From positions 5,218,001-5,282,000 of the forward strand of contig OX621241.1 of assembly GCA_951640165.1 (NCBI GenBank): a stretch of DNA of 64,000 nucleotides, in the 5' to 3' direction. Under the pieces are notes generated by a model. The model was not told where the DNA came from, did not search any database, and saw only the letters and a program-made list of their open reading frames with translations. The DNA is from Pseudoips prasinana (Eukaryota; Arthropoda; Insecta; Lepidoptera; Nolidae). A program made the position numbers and the translations under genes. Shown here piece after piece: positions 21,451-33,874 of this stretch (positions within the stretch are counted from its first letter, which is position 1; every line of letters begins with the position of its first letter).

Positions 21451-21526
21451 ATGATTATTGCTAACAATACGTACTGTTCCAAATGTCACACATATGTACA
21501 TATCTTTTTATTAATTGGGATGAGAT

Positions 21527-21556
21527 GGCCGTGTGTGAATAATGTCCCAGGATATT
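21527..21556 (+). repeat. SINE family B, 3' end only
   Basis: GGCCGTGTGTGAATAATGTC then CCAGGATATTATTATTATT, the terminal module of family B. Confidence 0.65.
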
Positions 21557-21796
21557 ATTATTATTCCAAATTATTTATTTATTTTTCTTATTTTTAACAT
21601 ATACTTACACACATAATACTAATTCACATAAAATTGATACAAAAAAGAAAACAATAATAAATAAATATGAAAAAAATAGAGTTCCTCCAGCGGCGAGGTT
21701 TGACGCCCTAGGCCGCCGGTATTATTATTATTATTCTTCAAAAATAATGGTAAATATTTACAATTAATACATAATTATGATCCTTTTATATAATAG

Positions 21797-22641
21797 CTAG
21801 CTGTGCCCCGCGGTTTTGCCCGCGTTAAATTTTATAAATTACCACAGCTCCTCCCCCGTAGGTGATAGCGTGATAATAATTATGTAGCCTATATGTTGAC
21901 CCGACCTCTTAGTAATATTCATGCAAAATTTGAAGTAAATCCATGCAGTACTTTTTGATTTTAGCCCGGACATACATACAGACAAACAGACAAAAAATCA
22001 AAAACTCTATTTTTGGCTTTGATAACGATTGTAGATCACGCCTATCCTTTTTAAAAAATATTCAATGTACAGATTTGACTTTCCTAAGATTTTATTATAT
22101 GTATGTATAGATTACAGCTCCTCCCCCGTAGGTGATAGCGTGATAATATATGCCTAAATGTAGACCCGACCTCTTCATGAAAAATTTGAAGGTAATCCAT
22201 GCAGTACTTTTTAAGTTTAGCCCGGACATACATACAGACAAACAGACATACAGACAAAAATTCTAAAAACTATGTTTTGACTTCGATATCGAATGTAGAT
22301 CACGATCCAAGTATCCTCTTTAAAAAACATTCAATGTACAGTTTTGACATACGATTTTATTATATGTAATAGATCACAGCTCCTCCCCCGTAGGTGATAG
22401 CGTGATAATATGTAGCCTATATGTTGACCCGACCTCTTAGTAATATTCATGCAAAAGTTTAAGTTATTCCATGGAATGCTTTTTGAGTTTAGCCCGGACA
22501 TACATACAGACAAACAGACGAAAATTCAAAAAACTATATTTTTGGCTTCGATATCGAATGTAGATCAAGGCCCAAGTATCCTTAAAAAATAATATTCAAT
22601 GTACAGTTTTGACTTTCCTACGATTTTATGATATGTGTAGA
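21797..22641 (-). mobile_element. Helitron family 1 with three tandem body units
   Basis: The minus strand runs from TC (22641-22640) to CTAG (21800-21797) with hairpin CGCGGG..CCGCG before the end. The body (ACAGCTCCTCCCCCGTAGGT to CGATTTTATTATATG) occurs three times in a row: about 21840-22110, 22112-22372 and 22376-22641. Only the outermost left unit has the CTAG terminus. Each unit ends in the TATAGAT-like 5' terminus. No coding capacity. Confidence 0.85.
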
Positions 22642-25060
22642 TAAAATATTTATTTTGGAGAAAAAGAACACAATAATTAAATGTATTTTATGGTCTTCTG
22701 ACTACTAAGTTCAAATCCCGTGATTTCGGAGACAGTTGTTATTTTTAGGAGGACAATTTGATTGTACATAAGTACGGTATGTACTATGTATGATACATAA
22801 GTCTAAATAAATTTCGATGGTTTGAATTTAAATATTATAAAATATAGCGAAAATTCATATACACAAGGGCTCACGCCTGTTCTGGCTGTGACAACGGATA
22901 TCCACTTGCTACTACTTACGTTAAGCGGATATCCGTTTTTACTACTGTCACTGCACACCACTATAGCACATTGGTTTGGGGTGTAACCTGGTGTAATCTG
23001 GTCTTTTTTGAGGATAACAGCAGTTTCTATTTCCGTCTCATAGTCTGCCTGTCTCATCTTAACAATTGTCTCACCAGACTTTAAACGATAGATGAGTTTA
23101 AATACATAAGCCTATTGGCAGTCTATGGGAAGGTCACCACCGAAGTCGCCTATTTTACGAGCCTCTCTATGCTTTTAATAGCACGTTAAAACCGGTTTTA
23201 AGTTAGTCAAGATCCGTTTAGCCTCGCACGATAGGCAGCACGGGCAGCAGGAACAACTCCAACCCTGGAGTAACCACTGCCCATACGAAAAAATAAAGGC
23301 AACGGAGACGATATTATTCATGTAAGGAACTCTAAAAAAGCTCCAGTTGATGTTCAACGCGTTAATAAAAAACTGCTATAATGATTGTCGGATTAATACC
23401 GAAATCTCGATGTTTTGCGGTTTAACGATCACTTTTTGCCATTCTCTTATGAATAATGGCCGAAAGATACTCGTTATATTTTATTCATGGCGCTTTTTAT
23501 CCTTTTGCTTGGGTAAATGGAACGATATTGAGTATTTTTTGTTAAAAAAAAGCACTTACTTACTTTACTTTTATACAAGTTCTTTGGGACAAGTATTTAC
23601 TTTTATATGCTGACCGATTTCCTACGGCTATCGAGATAACAATTAAATTCGTAGAACAAATTAGACATTACAACGGTAAACATACAATAATTGTCTATCA
23701 AATAAGAAAGACAGTTTGTCTATCAAATAAAACTACAAACTAAGTGACTTCCACCAAAGGGACACTGAATCAAGTCAGTCAAGCTTCGAAACTCAATGGG
23801 GATGTCCTCCGGCGTGGGTATTTTGTTTGTAATTTTATTAAGATTAGAGTATGTTCGACGAAGTCTTCCTCTTCCGGTTGTACTATTCACTCAGGCCAGG
23901 TATAATTCTTTTGTCAATCTCCTTTTATTCATATTTTCTAAATGTCCAAACTTCGTGGCATACCTTTTTCAATCTTTTCACACCATCACTCGCTCTTATG
24001 TCAGTATTTCAATAATATATAACAATAATAATAAATAGATTTTTTATTAATACTAAGTCAGCAAACAATCGAACGGCACCTGATGGAAAGCAATTACCGC
24101 AGTTAATGACTTGTTCAAGACCTGGAGTCTACTCTGTGAGCTGGTCATGGACTATAAGTATTAAAATCCATATTAAAATCACTCTACTACCATGCAATGC
24201 TCGTTGCTGGTTAGAACTTTACAATGTCTCTACGTAAGCACGTGTATCCACGTTAAAAAAGGCGCTCATCGAGAAAGTCAGACTCTCTCCCGCTAAATCT
24301 AACCTGTCGTGGGCTGAGAAACGCCGGGGAAGTTGCCCCTGTTTCCTTTGGTAGCTTCTGAGAACCGCACATCGTTGGGAGGTTTCCTGTCACCTATGCC
24401 ATAAGATGGTTGCATCAAGATCTGTCAGATATCCGATAATTGCAATTTTAACCACTGGGAATTCAATGACGCGAAAGGTGGGCACCGGAGCGGCAGCTTC
24501 CCCAAGGTTTCCCAGTCCACAACAGAATAGGTTTAGTCGGTAGAAGTCTGACATACCCACCCACAGACACACTTTTTCACAATCATAGCAGGTGGCAAAC
24601 GAAGGCATCCCCCAGCCTTAACCAAAAAAGGCTAATACATATTAAAATAACTTTTATATTGTAGTGTCCTACTAAGCATTTGCGTTATTGTCTGGTAGAT
24701 AAATACAAATAAAGGATATATCTTCCAATACGGAGTCAAAGCTGAATAATTACCGCTGTTACACGTGGTTTATTCGCTCCTCGTATCTGATCAGTGTAGG
24801 GCCGGCTCACCCGACAGATCATTTATTTGTTATTTGTTGGATCTGCGAATGTTTTATTTATTTTCATTTAATGACTGGAATATGTTCTTATCTTTAATCT
24901 TAATTTGAAGTAAGAAATAAGTAACTAAGAAAAAAGTGATTGTTCTTTAATTATAGGAATGTTCGCAATCCAACTGTCATTAATGGTTCAAAGAAGTTAT
25001 ATTCCACTAAGTGACCACTTTTTTATAGTAATAGTGCTCCTAATTTCGCCTAATGTAAAC
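22642..25060. other. No gene seen; scattered LINE-like debris
   Basis: Mostly AT-rich. A CTGCCCATACGA at about 23278 resembles the 5S-SINE 3' end. CACCTGATGGAAAGCAATTA at about 24077 resembles the LINE 3' end family of 33110. A 72-codon minus frame at 24390-24608 with several Cys residues has no second copy here and is unassigned. Confidence 0.4.
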
Positions 25061-25113
25061 GCCATTGAGATTGGCCAACGTAGCTGAAATTGCGTTGGCC
25101 AATCTCAATGGAG
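25061..25113. repeat. Hairpin from SINE family A 3' module
   Basis: CCATTGAGATTGGCCAACG, a 12-base loop, then CGTTGGCCAATCTCAATGG: perfect 19-bp arms. The arm resembles the TTGAGACTGGC module of SINE family A, here doubled in inverted form. Confidence 0.75.
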
Positions 25114-25382
25114 ACATATAATACAGGAGTATTTTGGAAAAATGGCTTACTCTCATTCTTCAATTTCATAATGCGATGTGACGGCTATCCAACACAATCA
25201 AGACTTTTTTTACTCTCTCTGATAGTCGTCCGTCGATCAGGCAAAGGAACGACGTGCTCTCGTAAAACCGCCGACTTCCAGATTACAAGTTGGATGTTTT
25301 TATTTTTATACTTGTAAGTCGTAAAAGAAGCGTATGTCTTGATAGTAAGCTTGCAACGGACTTGTCGCTCACGGCAATCAAC

Positions 25383-25523
25383 GTACAGATGCCAGCACAT
25401 CAAGATAACCCAATCTGTCATATTTATCCTATGGAAAGTGAACCTTATGCTTATGTAATAAAGTTTAAAATCTTTAAAAGAACTTTGACAGATTGGGATA
25501 GCTGGATGTGCTGGCGTCTGTAC
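25383..25523 (-). repeat. GTAC-MITE, full length, inverted
   Basis: Both GTAC ends and both CAATCTGTCA modules are present. The centre reads GAAAGTGAACCTTATGCTTA, so orientation is opposite to the copy at 16727. Confidence 0.88.
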
Positions 25524-25574
25524 CAAAGGATTTGGGTTTGATTATTAAAGGCATGCATTGAATCTATTGGGTCG

Positions 25575-26108
25575 CTCGCAGCCTGTTGCTCTCACAGGTC
25601 CGTACGGGATCGGCGAGGTTAGGCACTTATTCACGGGGTCAGTTTATAGATTATATAAGTTTCATTTTTACTATATTCATTATTTCATAAAGTTACGTAT
25701 ATATATAGTATATTTAGATTAAGTACATAGTATTTTCATTAATTTGTAATTATCACCAAGATGTGACCCAGAGGTGGGAGCCTGGTGATCTGTAACACAG
25801 GTCTTACCTACTATAGACGCCAGTCTCTCACAAAGGTATGATAGTTTCTGTATTTCTAGCTCTGTATTTCTTTACATAATACTTGTATGTACACCAAACC
25901 TTTGTGAAAGAGATAAATAAATACATTATTATTATTATTATAGATAGGTGATCGTCGTCATAGTGGTTTCATTTCTTGGTGTCTCCGTGATTCAGAGAGT
26001 ACGTTTAAGTATTGGTCTCCGTTGTAGTCATTAGAAAACAGTCATTAATCCATGTCAGCGGCCTACTGGGCGACTTGGACAAATCTAATTGGATAATACA
26101 TACGATAA
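25575..26108 (+). repeat. 5S-derived SINE split by a LINE tail
   Basis: Left half 25575-25651 has GGGATCGGCGAGGTTAGGCA and GGGGTCAGTTTATAGAT. Right half 25946-26108 resumes AGGTGATCGTCGTCATAGTGG and ends TAATACATACGATAAAG. The two halves rejoin to the 5S-like GTCAGT..ATAGAT.GGTGA order of the intact copies. Confidence 0.75.
25652..25938 (+). mobile_element. 5'-truncated LINE 3' UTR with (ATT)n tail
   Basis: Flanked by a 7-bp duplication TATAGAT (25645-25651 and 25939-25945). It holds AGCCTGGTGATCTGTAACACA, CCAGTCTCTCACAAAGG and ends AAATACATTATTATTATTATTA. The body matches the reverse of 44276-44390, the 3' region of the LINE at 44208-44850, so it is the same family. Confidence 0.75.
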
Positions 26109-26689
26109 AGAAAGAGAAGGTGCCTCGAATAGTTAAGCTGTCAGATATGGTAGTCATGACAACAGCTATGATATCGGTACAACGTGTGTGTGATGCAGAG
26201 TGTTATGAAAACCACTTAATTACCATCAGGAGGATCGTATTGCAGGATTGGTGGTACAAAAAAAATTGGAATTCATTTGGATTTTGTATAGTATTTGATT
26301 TATTATCGTTTTTTGTTCCTATACATTAAATGCCAAACCTATTCAATCAATCAGTAGTATAATTGACGCGGAAGGCGCCTCCCAAAAGATAGGTGTTAAA
26401 TAGAGATCTAACTCAATTACTTAGGTTAATTGAGTTATAGAAAAAAATTGGGCGGCGATAGATTGCTAGCTTTTTTAATGGATTTCCAACGTCAACTTAT
26501 ACTAATACAATTACAAAGAAATCATAATCTGCAATATATAATTCAAGTGTATTGTCAACTATAGCGACCTCTTACAGGTAAGCACCAGGAACATAATATG
26601 TCGTGAGTCAAAAATTTAGAAATTGAATAATACGGTAACGATTGGCCGTTCAGAAATATTTACAAAAACCATTTTAATAATCATATCAG
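26109..26689. other. No gene seen
   Basis: AT-rich; nothing supported. Confidence 0.4.
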
Positions 26690-26985
26690 CCGAAAGACGT
26701 CCACTGTCGGACAAAGATTTGCGAGGATATGTCAAAACCGCCACGCTTGGCAGACGGGTTTGAGAACGGAATATGGTGTTCATAGTACAGGGACAGACGA
26801 CTGCCCATTCTCTGATAGATTCATCATCATCATCATCATTGATTTGGAAAGACTTCTACACCCCCTACGGAATGAGATAGGGTGGGAATATTCTTGCCGT
26901 CAGCTAGACAGACAGCCGTCAGTTATTTACACTGTCTGGCAGTCTGCTAATAAAAGTAAAATTGGACTTTATTCTGAGGAACGTC
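26690..26985 (-). repeat. Dispersed repeat F and RTE tail, minus strand
   Basis: TCAGCCGAAAGACGTCCACTG at 26687-26707 is an RTE-like tail reversed. GCCACGCTTGGCAGACGGGT then matches, reversed, CCCATCTGCCAAGCGTGGGG at 46456. ACGGAATGAGATAGGGTGGG and ATTCTTGCCGTCA continue repeat F, with a (CAT)n run inside. Confidence 0.55.
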
Positions 26986-27144
26986 ATTAACTGCTAATCG
27001 CCGCTCAAAAACTTTTGTCATATTGTCATCGGCAACCACACAACATATTTTAATAATAATAATAAAGATTGTATTGATTTGTGATTGTATGTGATATCAT
27101 CACCAATGCTGTACAAAAGCTTTCCCCAAGAATCATATTGGGGG

Positions 27145-27310
27145 GATTTGCCAGAATCACCATCTTTTGGCAGATGGGCGATCGCGGTAAGATGATTATA
27201 GTGCGCAGAAAGAAGCTAGAGCCCATCCTCTGGTAGATATTTTCTCGGGTCGACTTCTTTCCACGGGATGAGATGAGGTGATGATATTCTGATATTCGTT
27301 GCCGTCACCA
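27145..27310 (-). repeat. Dispersed repeat F, minus strand
   Basis: TTTTGGCAGATGGGCGATCGC, then TTCCACGGGATGAGATGAGG and ATATTCGTTGCCGTCA. This is the reverse of the family at 46310-46495. Confidence 0.6.
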
Positions 27311-27829
27311 CACAGCAAAACAAAACACAGTAGCTATGCTTAAGTTGAAACATGAGGAGCTAATCTACGAATCAGATATTCGGGAGCAACAAAGAAGATT
27401 CGAGAAAACATCACAAAACATGAATCATAGCTCTTAAAATGGATGAATAACATCAAATTGTAATGTAGTTTCGTTTGTAAATTGTAATTGAACTTTATCC
27501 CAACATTGCGCTTTAAATCATACCATCCCTATAAAATATATTGCTTCACGCAATTTACAAAAGAAATTACAAATTAATATGAATATATACGCAATTTATC
27601 GCACACGATCTTCAATTAACAATTAAATTATAATTGGCAAGACCATCTTGATTTAAAGTTGATTGATTGACGTACTTATCAAGTCATCACTTTGTTTGGA
27701 AAGGGATATAACAAGGCTAGCGGACTTTTAAAAAGGTGATTCTACCTTCTCTGAGGGAAGCGAGTGTTGAGCAGAGTTTTAAGGTGCTGACAAACGTCAA
27801 ACTAGTTTTTTCCGTAAGTTATAACGGTG
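27311..27829. other. No gene seen
   Basis: AT-rich; nothing supported. Confidence 0.4.
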
Positions 27830-27894
27830 ATTTTCGTAACTTCCAATAGGCTCAACTTGTTTAACAAGTTGAGCCTATTGGAAGTTACGAAAAT
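27830..27894. repeat. Perfect 65-bp palindrome
   Basis: Arms 27830-27861 and 27863-27894 are 32 bp each, match without error, and are separated by one base. The arm contains CAATAGGCTCAACTTG. It codes nothing. Confidence 0.9.
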
Positions 27895-28376
27895 ATAACA
27901 TAGGTTATATTAAATTTGACTAATGTTAATTAAGAATTTCAGTCATTCTTAAAAAATCCAAATTTTTATTCATTTGTAAAAAAATACTGTCGCCTCTAAG
28001 AATGCATTAAAAGAAAGTATCTCTAAAAATTACACATTTAAATTATTATTCTAACTATTTAAATTGAGTAATTTATATATAAGGTGTAACATAAATAGTG
28101 GACGTAATTTATGGAGTTTAATTTGCATATGTACTAGACAACGGGTAGAATGTAAACATACAAAAATAACAAAAAAGTCTTCTCCTTTTAATGTTATTTT
28201 TGTAACTAATGTTATAACGATAAGCTGATGCATTATGTATGCGGGAGCCAAAAAATATTTTTCGAATTTCACACAGTGGCTTTTGTTATGTTTAGTTTCA
28301 TGGGTAGTAGCTATAATCCTTAAGTAAGATCTTTAAGTTTCCTCCATTATTTACACCTTGTAGTTAGATTCGGATA
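27895..28376. other. No gene seen
   Basis: AT-rich; a 73-codon minus frame at 28051-28272 has no motif. Confidence 0.35.
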
Positions 28377-28505
28377 AACCACAATGAGCCACAAAGTACA
28401 CCCAGAATCAGAACAACTATAAATTGATCACTCAAATAGTTGTCCTGAGCGGGGATTGGCCTAAGGCTAACAGTGGTTAGCTCGCTACTACGCGCCCCCG
28501 CGTGT
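28377..28505 (-). repeat. SINE family C, partial
   Basis: The minus strand has CGCGTAGTAGCGAGCTAACC, a degraded B box, then GACAACTATTTGAGTGATC and AGTTGTTCTGATTCTGGGTG, the family C body. Confidence 0.6.
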
Positions 28506-28636
28506 TTAAGCGGCACACTGCCCCGCAAGATGCAGCGTAATGCGTGAGTGCGTGTTCTAACGTTGCTTGTAAGTATCTCCGTTTGTATAGAAAACACGCA
28601 CAGTCCAACACACAGATAGATAGATAAATAGATATT

Positions 28637-29090
28637 TATTTATTTGCCATAAATGTTGGTACAAACATTTGAGGTCTTAGATATAAAAACAGATCCACAA
28701 CAATTGGTCATTTTCATAGTGACATGCAAATACTTAAATTAATTTCTATGTTAAGTCCTATTAAAGAAGTCTGCTACCGTGTAAAATGTTCTTTCTAACA
28801 ACCATATTTTGAGTTTTTTTTTAAATTTCGGAAGTGGTAGTTCCTTAATATCAACAGGCAACTTATTAAATATACGTCCACACATATACATACGTAGCTA
28901 CTTTTCTTGTATAAAGTTGTCCTAGGAATCACTGTTAAACTATTCTGTCAGGATTTCGACTATTTCTAAGGAACAAATCCTGGGCTCTTCTGAACAGTTC
29001 AGGATTTTCCTTAACCAATTTACTACATTCAAATATATACATAGACGGTAATGTCATAATTTTATACTTCTGAACATACATCCACGTGCG
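28637..29090 (-). pseudogene. Jockey-like LINE, ORF2 C-terminus and 3' end
   Basis: The minus strand from about 29083 reads YKIMTLPSMYIFECSKLVKE, NPELFRRAQDLFL and RNSRNPDRIV, then a stop. Across frame breaks it continues FNKLPVDIKELPLPKFKKKL and KIWLLERTFYTVADFFN. These blocks (LTLPS.YI.E, NTRN, ..YN.LP..IK......FK..LK..L....FY....F) are the usual C-terminus of Jockey-type reverse transcriptases. The 3' end is an AAATAAATAAATATC tail at about 28637. Dead, 5'-truncated. Confidence 0.75.
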
Positions 29091-30085
29091 TTCATGCAGA
29101 TGCATGTTCTGAGTGGTAGTGTGCCAATCGCCTTAAACAATCGGTGGCGCCGAGGTAGTAGTGAGCTAAGTAAGTTCCACGCGTGCAGCTAAAGATTTAC
29201 TGTCTTAGATTTTTCATAAAATTATATTTCACGGGGAACAAATACAGGGTAAATCACACTACTTTTGATAGTTTTCTGTTCACTCTACTCGTATTTTTTT
29301 CTACCAATTTGATTGGCAGGATACCATAAAATTGGGTGTTGTCAACCTCTTAATACCGCTGGAGGCGACAATGTCATTTTTGTACAGAATTTAATCAGGA
29401 TTTCGTTTATTAACAGGATCTTCTGTGTTGAGGGAAATTAAAAAGGGAAATGTTTATTTGTGAAGATAGAATTAGAATAGAACTAGTATTTTAGGACCCA
29501 TGTCACCGATTTTAGGCAAAAATATATATTTTGAGCTCCTTTTCCCCGGTGTATTTTTGAGCCTCGAGCATAAATTAACAAATTATACTAGTTTCTATAT
29601 ATTTTTATCTCTCAGATTACACTTAATTATTCAACAGAGGCCAACAAGTTTAAATGCATATTTAACAAGTTCATTGAACTTACAGATACTCCATATTTTA
29701 GCTTACCTTAGATGTCGAAATCTGAAATAATGACGATAATGTTACAGGAAAAATTTCACGGTGATTCTAACTCTTTGGAAAACATCAAAAATCCCCACAG
29801 GCAAAGTCAGTTATGCAGTTTGTTTTTTTTTACGTATGACTTACTTAATAATGTCACATATGTACATCTAAAGAAGGCATGGGCCTCTCGGTATACACCT
29901 TTGACTCATACTTCGCAGATTTGACTCATACTATTATTGTTATAGTTTTATGTTATGTGGTGAAATAAACTATTATCTTATCTTATCCTATCTTATCTAT
30001 TTATTTAAAATACAATCAAGGCGATAACTAATATATGGAAGGGTTATCCAAGACACAGGTGTGCAAACCGTCAGTAGCAGTCAGA
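29091..30085. other. Little recognised; LINE-type tail at about 29935-30000
   Basis: AT-rich. GTGGTGAAATAAACTATTAT followed by (CTTAT)n at about 29957-29998 looks like a retrotransposon 3' end; its body is not recognisable. Confidence 0.4.
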
Positions 30086-30222
30086 GTACAGACGCCAGCA
30101 CATCCAGCTACCTCAATCTGTCAAATTTCTTTTATAGATTTTCAACTTTATCACATAGGCATAAGGTTCACTTTCAATTGGGGAAATTTGACAGATTGGG
30201 GTAGCTTGATGTGCTGCCGTCT
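30086..30222 (+). repeat. GTAC-MITE, right end damaged
   Basis: Left GTACAGACGCCAGCACATCC intact; right end reads GATGTGCTGCCGTCT and then departs before the final GTAC. Confidence 0.85.
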
Positions 30223-32957
30223 TATTTATTATTCTTATTTTTCTTTATTATATTATATTATTTATTATATTAAGTCTTATTATGAGCTCCGTTGATGATT
30301 TTGTTACCCACTCCTTTTAATGGGACCTTGGTGGGCTGGGTTTGGTCGTGGGATTCAGTAAGCCCCCACGGTATATCATCAACTGCTTGAGTATAAAACT
30401 ATATTCTTACATGACGTCACGTCAGTCAAGTTCAATGAACATTATAAAAAGTAATGTGATGATCTATACATTTGCATTTCAAAATGGCGTTTTTGCTACA
30501 TTGTCATGTTCAAAATGGAGCCTCCACCGTCGCGTAGACTGCACCTAGCCGTTGAATGCCTAATTAAGATATTGAAGATGCCTTTAAAACCACTACAAAG
30601 TTTAAAAAGTTACGATAAAGACTCAACCTGTCACAGAAGTAATAATAAATCACTGAGTAATCATGAGTTGCAGCTTTTATTTATTGCTACCGATTGTGTG
30701 GGTGAAGGAAGATATCAGTGTTGTTCACTCAGACATATGTTTGCTTGTTACATTACACTGGCCGAGAAAAATATAAATAACAAAGGGTATATTCCTTCAT
30801 TCTAAGAAACAAAGTGCCAGATGCAATTTACCCAGCTTCGTTTAACTTATTGTTTACTTCTCGGGTTAGCACGTTAGACCATCTTAATATGCACTCGAAA
30901 TGTTTGCAGTGAACCACAATTTCATATTGTAAAAGTAAAGGTTTCAATAGTTAATAACCTACTATTCCCTCATTATAATATTAATACGTGAAGCAAAATT
31001 TTGCGGACGGAGGTGTATGAAATTTGGAACAGTTAAAGATCATATGGAGAAGAAGTGCAGGAAACTAATTATATTATAAAATAAGCATTTAAAGTGAATA
31101 ATTCTTTAAAAAAAAATACACACACTACGATTCTTTTGACAAACTGACTAACAGAGAAGAGATGACAAAGTGAGTGTCAAAACTCAGAAGTGATTAATAA
31201 TATTTGTCTTTAATGATAATAGAAGTTGAATGGTCGAATTTCAAACAAGTGCGACCTGTAGTAAATGAAATAAAACTAACAAAAAGTAATAAAATTAATA
31301 ACGTCTGATAAAAAAATTACTACAATGAAAATAATATACAAATACCTACAAGAAACACAAAGTTTTCTCCGAATCGAGGCAATGAGAAAACGTGCCCAAA
31401 AAGCGGGCAGTGTTGCCTCGTTGCATAGTAGTAATACTAATGTCCTGACTCTGCAATTTTCCTGACTCTAGGCAGCCATTGAAGATCCTGCTAACAGACA
31501 AATAGATACCGAGAGCGCAGTAAACAACCCAATGACCTTATAAGCGAACCATAGCTAATGATTATTCTTATTTGTTATAATTGTTACTCATTTTGTTGGA
31601 TATTGGTGAGAGTAAGCTATGAGCGCCTAGTTGCCTGAAGTGGCATCCTACCTAACGAAATACTTCTATAATTAATTAGCGGTTCAAAGAGCAAAAAGTT
31701 CGTTTTCATTTCGTACAACTCTTGCCATCCATTCGTAACCATCCTAAGGTTGTCCGTAAGAAATAGCAGTACATTAGTATGCTTCTATATTTATCCTATT
31801 TTTATAATATATGTGGTGTACAATAAAGAGTATTGTATTGTATAGCTAGTTCTTCTGATTATTGGTAGATTGAACATAGCCACAACCTGTACCTAGTAAT
31901 ATAAAACGTAAACCTATCCTACGTAACCTATAAAAAGTAAACCTACCACGAAATACTTAATATAAAAATAACACACATGTCAACAAAAATATCACGTCTG
32001 ATTTTTATTAATAAATATTAAAGTAATTTTACAAAATGTAAATATATTATTTATTCACATGTCTGTCATTGAAACCGCCGACAGCCATTCTACATTCACT
32101 AAAATTGTGTCCTTATTACTTTTCCTGGCTTGCTAATTCATGTGCCATTCTTTTTGAGTGGTGGAATGTTACGACTTTAAGTACTTAACGGAGTATTTAT
32201 GAAATTGTTAGATGGTTTGTAGAGCTCTCTTTTGCTACGATCCTGCCAACGAAACGTGCTACTTAATGTATTAGTCATGTCCAGCTCCAAATTTCAATAG
32301 ATACACCAGGAATTACGAGATAGTAAGAACAGTCGAAAGTTTAGTTGTCATTCTTAAGGCGTTTGTGCACTCAATGACGACGCGACTCGTCAAAGGGAAA
32401 AAAATGATGACATTTCAGTAGAACTAGTTTTAGGAATCGGTGCAGTTTTTGCACTGACAAGACATTCTTAATATGTAATAACAATGACATTATCGGCAAG
32501 AATAGAAATTGCCGTTGGTGCAAAAGATTTAAATTTGGAATCTTAATCTGTCATTCCCTTTCTTTCGTGTTATTCTGGTATACCGTACTTTTAGTGTCGA
32601 AATTATGGGTTAGATTAGAAACATAGGATATCTAAATACATTTTTTAAACATTAAATTTCTGAGATCACAGGCTCTTTAATTAACAAGACCATGGTTCGC
32701 TTATTTTGTATAATCATCCGATTAACCTTAATTTGGTAAGCGATTAAGTGGTGATTGTGTGAACTGTTAATTATAAAGATTATTATTATAGTTATTTAAA
32801 TGAAACTAAACGTTTATGTATTGTGTTAATTGATTTTTAATTAATAAGAATTGTTGACCTCGTAGTAAACCCGCCAAAGATGGCACTGCGAACTGAGCAC
32901 TTTCAAAATAGATTGCTCTTTTGGTAATAGACCGAGTGGAGTGGAAAAAGGAGGGGG
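30223..32957. other. No gene seen; LINE 3' tail at about 31735-31850
   Basis: AT-rich. GTGGTGTACAATAAAGAGTA at 31812 matches the LINE tail at 7868. A 99-codon frame at 30506-30805 has no motif, codon bias or second copy, so it is not called. Confidence 0.4.
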
Positions 32958-33056
32958 AATTTTGCTATGTGTCCGTGAATTATATGTTTGCAAAGTATCC
33001 CCCATCAGAGGGATTAAATTCCCAAGTGCGGACGTTGTCTTTTAAAAGAATGAAAT
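32958..33056 (+). repeat. SINE family C, 3' part
   Basis: GTGTCCGTGAATTATATGTTT, AGTATCCCCCATCAGAGG and AAGTGCGGACGTTGTCTTTT match the terminus of 4458-4670. Confidence 0.7.
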
Positions 33057-33109
33057 TATGATAGTAATGGTTAAGTTAAATCATGGCTCATCGGGGAGGG
33101 TGAAAGGGT

Positions 33110-33265
33110 CAGCTACCGTTGTTTGCCGACTCTTAAAGGCCGGCAATGCACCCACGACTCTGATGTTGCGAGTGTCCATGGGCGGCGGTGATCACTTACC
33201 ATCACATCGCATCATCAGGTGACCATCTTGCTCATTTGTCGCCCCCTGATATAAAAAAAAACACC
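33110..33265 (+). repeat. LINE 3'-end family G
   Basis: AAAGGCCGGCAATGCACCCAC, TTGCGAGTGTCCATGGGCGG and a TCAGGTGAC..CTTGCTC motif, ending CCCCTGATATAAAAAAAAA. The same end is at 47890-48030 and, reversed, at 59520-59635. An A-run tail and sharing without upstream sequence point to 5'-truncated LINE copies. Confidence 0.7.
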
Positions 33266-33650
33266 GGGACCGAATCACGCAAACCGAATACCTACCTACA
33301 TTATCTGTGGTTAAATAATATGCTACCGCCAGACAGACAGTCAAATGTTAAGTTTATTTACATACTTTGAACATAGTGGTAACATGCAATGAGGTGGTCA
33401 AACGACAACAAAATTACAACCCTTGACAGCAAGATGCGTGTAATTATATCATTAATTTGCCTCCTCAACGTCCGCGTAAGGCCATTGATAAATAAATTCA
33501 TAAAATTACTTATCTGCAATAAAATAACCTTAATCATTTTAAGTGGACCACCCGATCATTGTCTCTTATAGGTTTCTCAAGAAAACGAACAAACAAAAAT
33601 GCAAGAAAACGTTGCAAATTGGAAATCTATGTGCATAAGGTCGCTTTAGT
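33266..33650. other. No gene seen
   Basis: AT-rich; nothing supported. Confidence 0.4.
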
Positions 33651-33786
33651 GTACAGACGCCGTCCAGCTTCCCCAATCTGTCCAATTTAATTTATCGATT
33701 TTCAATTTTATCACAAAAGCATAAGGTTGACTTTCAATTGGGGAAATTTGACAGATTGGTGTAGCTTGATGTGCTGGCGTCTGTAC
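33651..33786 (+). repeat. GTAC-MITE, left arm shortened
   Basis: GTACAGACGCC passes straight to GTCCAGCTTCC, lacking the AGCACA of other copies. The right end and both GTAC termini are kept. Confidence 0.87.
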
Positions 33787-33874
33787 ATTAACTGCCACGC
33801 TAGGTGGGGTGAGGTCACTCGGCTCCACTTAACACCAAACCCGCTCGATCCGATCACGCACTGATCCTATATTT

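Noticed and set aside
24390..24608. 72-codon Cys-containing minus frame
   Set aside because: Cysteines do not form a regular zinc-finger spacing, and I could not find a second copy to show it is a repeat.
30506..30805. 99-codon open frame
   Set aside because: No domain motif, no clear start context, AT-driven composition and no partner in the window. Probably chance.
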